DNA of 64,000 nt, from NCBI GenBank assembly GCA_021604525.1, contig BQJD01000009.1, positions 62,001 through 126,000 on the forward strand. The letters are read 5' to 3'. A program made the translations under genes and the position numbers. Shown in pieces: positions 17,482-24,725 of the stretch; position 1 is the stretch's first letter; the number at the start of each line of letters is the position of its first letter. A model generated the notes under the pieces. The model saw nothing but the letters and a program-made list of their open reading frames with translations, had not been told where the DNA came from and ran no database searches. Source of the stretch: a marine bacterium B5-7. GTDB taxonomy: Bacteria > Pseudomonadota > Gammaproteobacteria > Arenicellales > CAJQKF01.

Positions 17482-18453
17482 TCAGGATAATCCGAGTGCC
17501 TTCTTGATTTCTTGTAAATCTTGTTCAAGTGAGGCGATCTTCTCATCCTTCTCCTGAATATGTTTGTAAAGCGCTTTAATCGAGGCAAGGTTAATACCGT
17601 TGGCATCAACCATATGAATATACCGGTCACTATCACCAACATTGAACGCTGCCTGAAAATCCTGAGCCATGGGTCCAATGTGTCGAATACCGACATCTCG
17701 ATCTGTATAGTTCCAGTATTCAACAGGCAGTGCTGCGACTTTTTCCAAAATTGAATTTTCGTCAACTTCAACAAAATTATCCTTGATATTACGGTCACTG
17801 CCCAGTAGCTCCGGTAACTCCAGTTCACCGCAGCTCAATCCACAGCTAAAGTCGTTCCATTCAAGAAATCCCGTCCATCGTGAGGTATTAATTTCGACCT
17901 CCACATCCGTTCCGGTATCGGACACATTAAACACACGAATTTGTACACCCAGTCCGTTGGCATAAGCCGGTGTATAGAGTTTGTCGGTGATGAAGGAGGC
18001 GTCCCCGCAATCGCCATCAAATGTGAGATCGGAATCTGTTTCATTTGCCGGATCACTCGGCAACGCCGTACCACGATAAGAGGGGAAGTTCCCTTCATCA
18101 TTTACGATAACGAAGGCATCGTACAACCCTAATACGCGATTCAATCGGATACAAACACTAAATGGGAAACTTTCCTCAGGTTCAGGAAGGGGAATACCCG
18201 CATAAGCTGGTCGTGCCAGGGTATCCAGCAGATCCGGTGTATTAAAGCTCATGATCGGGTCGGTAATTCGAACCGTTCCGGTACTCACAATGTTTGGTAA
18301 TTCCGAATCCGTGCTGGGTGTGGTTTGCGCGTGTGCCGGAAGGGTAACACTCTCCACAGCTGGTTTGCTCCAGTGCGTCTGTAATCTGGCTGCGGTAACA
18401 GCACCACCGCCTATGGTAACGGCCTTGATTAGTCTTCTGCGGTTTTCTTTCAA
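17482..18453 (-). CDS. Exported protein with self-cleaving peptidase S74 (intramolecular chaperone) domain
   Basis: This 323-aa protein starts with a Tat-like signal (ENRRRLIKAVTIGGGAV). Residues about 40-220 are unrecognised and contain a few cysteines. Residues about 228-323 form the S74 chaperone domain of phage tail spikes: LGSDRNIKDNF with the Ser and Lys of the autocleavage site, IRHIGPMAQDFQAAF, and VDANGINLASIKALYKHI, ending in a coiled coil. This domain trimerises a fibre and then cuts itself off. I chose the TTG at 18453 because GGAGG lies eight bases upstream; an ATG at 18501 would lack an RBS and bury the signal. No other phage genes are nearby. Confidence 0.75.
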   Translation of the reverse strand: MKENRRRLIKAVTIGGGAVTAARLQTHWSKPAVESVTLPAHAQTTPSTDSELPNIVSTGTVRITDPIMSFNTPDLLDTLARPAYAGIPLPEPEESFPFSVCIRLNRVLGLYDAFVIVNDEGNFPSYRGTALPSDPANETDSDLTFDGDCGDASFITDKLYTPAYANGLGVQIRVFNVSDTGTDVEVEINTSRWTGFLEWNDFSCGLSCGELELPELLGSDRNIKDNFVEVDENSILEKVAALPVEYWNYTDRDVGIRHIGPMAQDFQAAFNVGDSDRYIHMVDANGINLASIKALYKHIQEKDEKIASLEQDLQEIKKALGLS

Positions 18454-18880
18454 CTCGTCAACCTCCGGAGGTGGTTTTGCCAGATGGTAACAGTCTAACA
18501 AGTGTACAGATGCCGTACAAATCCCCGACTTCTCGAGCTAAAACGCATTCAGTCGTCACAGTGGTATCAACAAAATGTCCTTGATGTGAACTCGTTCACA
18601 AACGATGTTCGCCTTGTGTTGAAGACTTCACAGATTATGAAATCAATCTCGAAGACAATGTACCCCATGATGTATCAACTAATCGGGACTTTAATATGAA
18701 TCACTCAACCGACCATACCAATCGTAATACCTGCAATTCATGCGATGTATGGGGTGCATTCATTGTTGCCGCAGTCGCATTTGCCATCCTTTTCTTGCTT
18801 TAAACAAAACAAACAACCATCTTGAAATATGATGGGGATGATTTACCAATTACGGTGCATTGTCTGACCACACGTATTCG
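18454..18880. other. Intergenic stretch with one possible micro-ORF
   Basis: Apart from the 35-codon ORF at 18696 and the upstream signals of the S74 gene (12-bp palindrome ACCTCCGGAGGT at 18461-18472 containing its RBS), I see no gene here. Confidence 0.5.
18696..18803 (+). CDS. Possible 35-aa single-pass membrane peptide
   Basis: A short frame starts with ATG at 18696: a polar N-terminus with CNSC, then a hydrophobic helix (WGAFIVAAVAFAILFLL). This is a plausible small membrane protein, but the RBS is weak and composition alone could produce it by chance. Confidence 0.25.
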   Translation: MNHSTDHTNRNTCNSCDVWGAFIVAAVAFAILFLL

Positions 18881-19621
18881 TCATACTCCCAGATAGGCAG
18901 TCTGCACTTCCTTGTTATCCAGTAACGTGGAACCACGGTCCGTGAGTACAATACGACCAGTTTCGATAACATAGCCGCGATCTGCAATTGATAATGCCTT
19001 TTGCGCATTCTGTTCAACCAGCAGTATTGTCATCTGCTGATCCTTAAGCATTGTTATAGTATTGAAAACTTCAGCAACCAGCAGCGGTGCCAGTCCCATG
19101 CTGGGTTCATCGAGCAGTAGTAGTTTCGGTTTTGCCATGAGTGCTCGGGCAATGGCAAGCATCTGTTGTTGTCCCCCCGATAACGTTCCGGCTGCAAGAC
19201 TTCGCATCTCTCTTAAGGCGGGAAACATGTCAAACATCTGCTCGAGGCTATCGCGCAGTTCTTCGGGCGGCCGGGTGTACGCACCAAGACGAAGGTTGTC
19301 TTCCACTGACATTGGGCCGAACACCTGACGTCCTTCCGGTACCTGGGATATTCCCAGTCGCACTCGCTGTTCCGCCGGAACAGAGCCAATGTCATCGCCC
19401 CGATAGTGAATCGATCCGCTACTCACCCGTTGCAGTCCCGAGATCGTTCGGAGCAATGTCGTCTTACCTGCACCATTAGCACCAACCAGTGCAACGAGTT
19501 CACCCTCGAATACTTCAATGTCGACATCGAAAAGCGCCTGGATGCGTCCGTAGTGACTGGCGAGCGACGTTATCTTTAGTATCGGTCTGCCTTGATTCAT
19601 GTCAACAATATTCGTATCCAT
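18881..19621 (-). CDS. livF: Liv-type ABC transporter ATP-binding protein LivF
   Basis: This 246-aa ATPase has Walker A GANGAGKTT, a Q-loop in GISQVPEGRQVFGPMSVEDN (the typical LivF pattern), signature LSGGQQQMLAIARAL and Walker B LLLLDEPSMGLAP. I chose the ATG at 19621, five bases after the LivG stop; a longer frame would overlap livG by 83 bases. It is the last gene of the importer operon of the aromatic locus, so the substrate is likely benzoate, phenylacetate or another aromatic acid rather than leucine. The gene symbol marks the family, not the substrate. Confidence 0.85.
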   Translation of the reverse strand: MDTNIVDMNQGRPILKITSLASHYGRIQALFDVDIEVFEGELVALVGANGAGKTTLLRTISGLQRVSSGSIHYRGDDIGSVPAEQRVRLGISQVPEGRQVFGPMSVEDNLRLGAYTRPPEELRDSLEQMFDMFPALREMRSLAAGTLSGGQQQMLAIARALMAKPKLLLLDEPSMGLAPLLVAEVFNTITMLKDQQMTILLVEQNAQKALSIADRGYVIETGRIVLTDRGSTLLDNKEVQTAYLGV

Positions 19622-19625
19622 TCCA

Positions 19626-20384
19626 TCAATTCGTGCCAAGGTACGCGGCAATAACTTCGGGACTGTGACGTACTTCATCGGCGTCTCCCTCGACAAGTTT
19701 TTTGCCATAGTTAAGTACCAGAATCTGATCGGATACCTGCATGACGAGCTTCATGTCGTGTTCGACGAGTATCACAGTCATACCGCTATGATTGATCTTG
19801 CGAATCAGATCGTCTATTTCTGCGGTTTCCGTCGGGTTAAGTCCTGCCGCGGGCTCGTCCAGTAACAGCAGGGAAGGCATCGCCGCCAGGGCACGGGCGA
19901 TTTCCAGCCGTTTTAACGCGCCGTAAGGCATCGATGCGGGTTGTGAGTCGACATACTTACCGACACCGACGAATTCCATTAATTCACGTGCCTGATCATG
20001 TGCTTCGATTTCTTTCCGAGGGACGGATGGTGAGCGCAGCATCAAAGCGAGGAGATTGCGGTTCTCGTGTAAATGGCGGCCAACCATGACATTCTCCAGA
20101 GCCGACATGTTGAAAAAAATCTGCAGGTTCTGGAACGTTCGTGACATACCCATCGATGCCAGCATATGGGGAGCCGCTCCGGTTATGTCGCGAGCACGAA
20201 AACGGATGCGCCCACTACTGGGTTCGTAAAGTCCCGTAATCATATTGAACAAGGTCGTCTTGCCGGCACCGTTCGGGCCTATGATGGAATGTATCTGCCC
20301 GTCGTTTACACTGAAACTCAAGTTGTCTATGGCGTTGAGTCCACCGAATGACTTGGTCAGCCCGCCAATCTCGAGCAGCTTCAC
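19626..20384 (-). CDS. livG: Liv-type ABC transporter ATP-binding protein LivG
   Basis: This 252-aa ATPase has Walker A GPNGAGKTTLFNMITG, the LivG-specific MGMSRTFQNLQIFFNMS Q-loop region, a short signature region (PYGALKRLEIARALA, where the usual LSGG is degenerate to PYGA as in many LivG proteins), and Walker B LLLLDEPAAGLNPTE. It overlaps livM by four bases and pairs with LivF to drive the LivH/LivM channel. Confidence 0.85.
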   Translation of the reverse strand: MKLLEIGGLTKSFGGLNAIDNLSFSVNDGQIHSIIGPNGAGKTTLFNMITGLYEPSSGRIRFRARDITGAAPHMLASMGMSRTFQNLQIFFNMSALENVMVGRHLHENRNLLALMLRSPSVPRKEIEAHDQARELMEFVGVGKYVDSQPASMPYGALKRLEIARALAAMPSLLLLDEPAAGLNPTETAEIDDLIRKINHSGMTVILVEHDMKLVMQVSDQILVLNYGKKLVEGDADEVRHSPEVIAAYLGTN

Positions 20385-21328
20385 GATGATCTCCGTCGTC
20401 GCAACAGATCAATGATGCTTGGAACGATTCCCTTGGGCATGAATATCATGGTGCCCATCAACACGGCACCGAACACCACCATCTCATAGTCATGCAGCAC
20501 TGCCAGGAATTGCGGCAGTGCAGTGAGTATGACAGCGCCGACCAATGCGCCATAAGTCGAGGCCATACCACCCAGGACCACCATGGTGATGAGTTCGACG
20601 GAGTGCAGGAAGCCTGCTTCGCTGGGCGTGATGAAGCCTGAGTAATGTGTAAACAGACTGCCGGCGACGCTGGCGATAACTGCCGAAATAACGAAAACCA
20701 TTGCCTTGTAGCGCGCTACGTTGATGCCTAATACCGAAGCAGCCGGTTCGGACCCATGTATTGCACGCAGTGCGCGACCGATGGGTGAACCAACCAGATT
20801 GAGTGCCAGCCAGACGTTCAGTAACAATACGCCGGCAATAATCCAATACCACGTTTTCTCATCGTATACATCGATCCCGGCAATACTCAAGGGTGGCACT
20901 GGCATACCGTCGGGGCCACCAGTCAAAGACGTTTCATGGGTGATCACAAGGAATATGATGACCCCCATACCCAATGTGCCCATGGCGAGATAATGGCCTT
21001 TGAGTCGCAGGATCGGCCTCGCTACAACGAAGGCCAGGACTCCGACAACGAGTGCGGAAACCGGTAGTGCGACCAGCGATGGCCAGGAATATTGACTGGT
21101 GAGTATGGCCGAGCCGTAGGCGCCCAGAGCAAAAAAGCCTGCATGCCCGAGACTGATCTGGCCAGCATAACCGACAAACAGGTTGAGGCCGACACAGACA
21201 ATGGCATTGATGCCGATGCGGATGACGATGTCGTAGCGATAGGGATTATCGAGCAGCAGTGGTAGCAACACCATCACCAGGGCGAGGACCAGCAGACTCC
21301 CCGTGCGTGCATGGGCAAGACGTTTCAT
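20381..21328 (-). CDS. livM: Liv-type ABC transporter permease LivM
   Basis: This 315-aa membrane protein has about nine hydrophobic segments and the LivM hallmarks VGLNLFVGYAGQISLGHAGFFALGAYGSA and GLALNLVGSPIGRALRAI-type loop (LVGSPIGRALRAIHGSEPAA), the ATPase-contact region. It overlaps livH and livG by four bases each, showing a tight operon. Confidence 0.85.
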   Translation of the reverse strand: MKRLAHARTGSLLVLALVMVLLPLLLDNPYRYDIVIRIGINAIVCVGLNLFVGYAGQISLGHAGFFALGAYGSAILTSQYSWPSLVALPVSALVVGVLAFVVARPILRLKGHYLAMGTLGMGVIIFLVITHETSLTGGPDGMPVPPLSIAGIDVYDEKTWYWIIAGVLLLNVWLALNLVGSPIGRALRAIHGSEPAASVLGINVARYKAMVFVISAVIASVAGSLFTHYSGFITPSEAGFLHSVELITMVVLGGMASTYGALVGAVILTALPQFLAVLHDYEMVVFGAVLMGTMIFMPKGIVPSIIDLLRRRRSS

Positions 21329-22200
21329 ACGCGCTCTGAAATCTTGCGGCCAAACAATCCTTGCGGCCTTAAAAACAACACCAGCAAGATGATTATGAAG
21401 GCTACGGCATCCTTATAGTCAGATGAGATATAGCCGGCGGTCATCGACTCGGCGATGCCGACCACGAAGCCGCCCGCAATCGCACCCATGGGATTACCCA
21501 GGCCGCCGACAATTGCGGCACTGAATCCTTTCAGGCCCAGCAGCACGCCTACCTGGTAGGAGGTCAGGATGATCGGTGTAATAAGAATGCCGGCGATAGC
21601 GCCCAGCATGGCCGCGAGGGCGAAACTGAACAGCAGCACGAAGCGAACATTGATCCCCATGAGTCGTGCAACATCACTATTGAAAGAGGTTGCCAGAATC
21701 GCCTTGCCGAATCGTGTGCGGTGAAAAAAGATCCACAGGGCAATGACGATGACAACCGTGGAACCCAGCACCCACAGGCTTTGCGGTACGATGCTGGCCC
21801 CGCCGATATTGATCGGCTTGTCGCCGCTAAACGACGACATAGGATGAAAGTTGCGATCCCAGACGATCTGCGCCAGACCGCGCAGGAAAATCGACGCACC
21901 GATGGTAATGATGATAAGGGTGACGATCGAAGCGCTTCGTGCTGGTTCGATGGCCAGTTTTTCGAGCGCCATGCCTACCACGATGGTTGCCAGTATCGCC
22001 AGCACGATGGCCACCGGCATGGGGAGACCAGCCGCCAGCAGCGATACGGTGGCCATGCCGCCAATCATGACAAATTCGCCCTGGGCGAAATTGATCACTT
22101 GGCTGGCGTTATAAATGATCGAGAAGCCAAGACCCACAAGGGCGTAGATTGCACCAACGGTGATGCCTGAAAAAATGAATTGAAGCAACTCCGCAGACAT
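21325..22200 (-). CDS. livH: Liv-type ABC transporter permease LivH
   Basis: This 291-aa membrane protein shows the LivH pattern: FIFSGITVGAIYALVGLGF, INFAQGEFVMIGGMA, and the late GFSAAIVGGLGNPMGAIAGG segment. It forms the channel with LivM. It starts about 60 bases behind the binding-protein gene. Confidence 0.85.
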   Translation of the reverse strand: MSAELLQFIFSGITVGAIYALVGLGFSIIYNASQVINFAQGEFVMIGGMATVSLLAAGLPMPVAIVLAILATIVVGMALEKLAIEPARSASIVTLIIITIGASIFLRGLAQIVWDRNFHPMSSFSGDKPINIGGASIVPQSLWVLGSTVVIVIALWIFFHRTRFGKAILATSFNSDVARLMGINVRFVLLFSFALAAMLGAIAGILITPIILTSYQVGVLLGLKGFSAAIVGGLGNPMGAIAGGFVVGIAESMTAGYISSDYKDAVAFIIILLVLFLRPQGLFGRKISERV

Positions 22201-22262
22201 TCACCACCCCCGTGAAGCGCCTTCGACGAATGATCCCCGGAGGCGCTTTGACCGACTACTGA

Positions 22263-23414
22263 TTATTGCAGTAACTGCCAGTCGCCGTTCTTGATTTCAA
22301 CCATCTGAAACGACGCCGAATCCAGTCCCAGATGATCGGTTGCCGTCATGTTGAATATACCATCCACACCAACGAAGCTTTTTGTGCTCTCGAGCGCAGC
22401 GAGGACTTTTTCAGGGTCGGTGGAACCAGCACGCTTGATCGCATCGACGGCAAGAAAGAGTCCGTCGTAAGCATGGCCGCCGAACGTCGATATCGGTTCG
22501 TTATAAGCCTTTTTGTATTCTTCGCGATAGGCAAGACCGATGGCTTTCTGGGGATTATCGTCAGGTAATTGTCCAGCTACCAGTACCGCCGCAGCAGGTA
22601 GCCGAACGTTCTCGGCTGCGCCACCAGCACCTGTAATATAGCTGGAAGAGGCGACTCCATGGCTGGCATACAACGGCACTTCGATACCGAGCTGAGCAAA
22701 ATTCTTGGCTACCAGAACTTCGTCAGAACCAAAGCCGCAGGTCAGTACCGCTTGTAGGCCTTCGGCGTTTTTGATTTTCGTTAGTTGCGGTGTCATATCT
22801 GTGTCACCCTTACCGTGAGTCTCATCGGCAACGATGGTGATACCCGCAGCGGCGCTTAAATCGATGGCGTTTTTGCGACAGGATTTATCGAAACCACCGC
22901 TACCTGATATCAAGCCAATCTTGCTGATACCTCGTGTCTTCATGTCCTCGTAGACTTTACTCACTGCGAGGCGATCGGTGTGCGGTGTTTTAAAGACCCA
23001 CTTTTTTACCGGATCGATAATAACGCTGGCACCGCCAAGGGAGATGAACGGAATACCCGCGCGTTCGACCTCCTGGATCACGGCCATAGTGTTGCCGGTG
23101 GTGGTACCGCCAACGATGATATCGACTTTATCTTCGTGAATCAGACGCTTGACGAAGCTAACCGCGTTTTTGGGATCAGTCGCGTCATCATAAGCGATCA
23201 ATTCGATCTGTTTGCCGAGCACGCCACCCGCCTTGTTGATCCGGTCTACGTACAACTCAAGAGTTTTCATCTCGGGATCGCCGAGAAAGGAAGCCGGGCC
23301 TGTAACCGATAGGAATGTACCGATTTTTATCGTGTCTGCAGCGTATGCGTTACTTATAAACATTGCCACCAAAGCGATGGCAACCAAGCTGGTTTTAAAG
23401 AATGTCCTGAACAT
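22263..23414 (-). CDS. livK: Liv-type ABC transporter substrate-binding protein
   Basis: This 383-aa protein has a signal peptide (FKTSLVAIALVAMFISNAYA) and then the type-1 periplasmic binding fold: TIKIGTFLSVTGPASFLGDP, LIAYDDATDPKNAVSFVKRL, GGTTTGNTMAVIQEVERAGI, and FGGHAYDGLFLAVDAI. The start at 23414 has GGAGGAG upstream. In this locus the ligand is probably an aromatic carboxylate. It is the first gene of the livKHMGF unit, downstream of the BzdR-like regulator. Confidence 0.85.
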   Translation of the reverse strand: MFRTFFKTSLVAIALVAMFISNAYAADTIKIGTFLSVTGPASFLGDPEMKTLELYVDRINKAGGVLGKQIELIAYDDATDPKNAVSFVKRLIHEDKVDIIVGGTTTGNTMAVIQEVERAGIPFISLGGASVIIDPVKKWVFKTPHTDRLAVSKVYEDMKTRGISKIGLISGSGGFDKSCRKNAIDLSAAAGITIVADETHGKGDTDMTPQLTKIKNAEGLQAVLTCGFGSDEVLVAKNFAQLGIEVPLYASHGVASSSYITGAGGAAENVRLPAAAVLVAGQLPDDNPQKAIGLAYREEYKKAYNEPISTFGGHAYDGLFLAVDAIKRAGSTDPEKVLAALESTKSFVGVDGIFNMTATDHLGLDSASFQMVEIKNGDWQLLQ

Positions 23415-23767
23415 GTTCACTCCTCCGGTTGTAAGTGAACCATCCGGTCCACTCACCGATAACGGTTGCTGAATAAAGCTATCGATCAATAGTTCATCAA
23501 TGACCCCGAAAGTTTATTCTCCGCGGTCTGGCCGGTTTCGATTACGTTTTTGTCACTTGAATTCCGGTCACCATTTTCGAAAGCGAATATCTAAATTGAT
23601 CGAACCTGAAATTGTTCGATCTATCGTCACTCCATGACCTCATGCCAAGATAGTTACAAAAGAAACTATTGTCAATATCCAATGTTCAATCATGTTTCAA
23701 GATGTCATATTCATATCTGATACAAGTCAAATATGGTCATCAAAAAATACTCCTTAATAATTTAGCG
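23415..23767 (-). promoter_or_regulatory. Control region upstream of the importer operon with two inverted repeats
   Basis: This 353-base gap has no gene. It holds a perfect 8-bp inverted repeat, GATCGAAC at 23598-23605 and GTTCGATC at 23614-23621 with an 8-base spacer, and a second one, ATAGTT at 23650-23655 and AACTAT at 23664-23669, also with an 8-base spacer. Neither is followed by a T-run, so they look like operators rather than terminators. The BzdR-like protein encoded next to them is the obvious candidate to bind; that is inference. Confidence 0.5.
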
Positions 23768-24661
23768 TCACAGATAAGGAGCAACGACATCAGCCAGTTC
23801 TGCCACGCACTCATCGACACTTCTTTTTGATGTGGTCAGGTGATAATCCGCCAGTCGATAGTCCGCCGAACGATCCTCCAGAATGAGTTTCAGGTCTTCC
23901 AGAGGCCGTTTGCTACTCTTCATGGGACGAATGTCACCCTGGCCGCGAACACGTTCCAGATGTTCTTCCGGTGATGCCTGTATCCAGACGGTGAAGTAGT
24001 TCGAACGTAGCAGGTTATAAGTTTCTTCCTCCGACACCAGACTGCCACCCGACTCGATGACAATCTGGCGATAATCTTCAAGCGTGCTTTTCAATGCTTC
24101 GTATTCATAGCGGCGATATTCTTTTTGACCGACCAGGGAAATTAACTCTCCAAGTTCCAGTCCGGAGATGTCCGTGATAACTTCGTCAAGGCGCACGAAG
24201 GGTACTTTGAATTGATTCGCAAGTCGCATACCGATAGTCGATTTGCCGGCGCCGCGCAGACCCACCAAGGCAACACCTATTCGTTCCGGTCTGGCTGCGT
24301 TGAATTCTTTTCTGAGTATCTTGAAGGCGTGTTCTTTCTCCGTTTCGCTCAGGGTGCCAAGCAGCTTGTCGAGTGGCGCGTAGTTTGTGGCTTCCTGTAC
24401 TTCACCTGGTAACAGAGAGAGCATTGGAACATCCAGTGCCCGCGCAATCTGCGACAGCAACACCACCGATATATTGGCTTCGCCCGATTCGACCCGTGCC
24501 AGGTATCTTTCAGAAACACTCGAATGATAGGCAAGGTTCTTGCGAGTCAGTCCTCGCCGCGAGCGGGCGGTACGAACCTGTACGCCGACACTACGCATGA
24601 GCGCTACGGCGTAATCGTCCGTTTCATTCTCATTGGCAACTAATTCTACGCGCTTGGTCAT
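23768..24661 (-). CDS. BzdR/BoxR-type regulator (HTH plus shikimate-kinase-like domain)
   Basis: This protein of about 297 aa joins an XRE-type HTH (VRTARSRRGLTRKNLAYHSS, YLARVESGEANIS) to a C-terminal shikimate-kinase-like domain with P-loop VGLRGAGKSTIG. This is the architecture of BzdR (anaerobic) and BoxR (aerobic), repressors that release DNA when the kinase-like domain binds benzoyl-CoA. I chose the ATG at 24661 because it gives the usual BzdR length; ATGs at 24697 and 24763 are possible, the last overlapping the upstream gene. It likely controls the bcr, kor/pad, ligase and importer promoters of this locus. Confidence 0.85.
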   Translation of the reverse strand: MTKRVELVANENETDDYAVALMRSVGVQVRTARSRRGLTRKNLAYHSSVSERYLARVESGEANISVVLLSQIARALDVPMLSLLPGEVQEATNYAPLDKLLGTLSETEKEHAFKILRKEFNAARPERIGVALVGLRGAGKSTIGMRLANQFKVPFVRLDEVITDISGLELGELISLVGQKEYRRYEYEALKSTLEDYRQIVIESGGSLVSEEETYNLLRSNYFTVWIQASPEEHLERVRGQGDIRPMKSSKRPLEDLKLILEDRSADYRLADYHLTTSKRSVDECVAELADVVAPYL

Positions 24662-24725
24662 CAGGTCCAGTCCGGGTTCAAGGGTCTCGGTAAACATAAC
24701 GTTGGACTGCCTGGAAAGCAATCTG

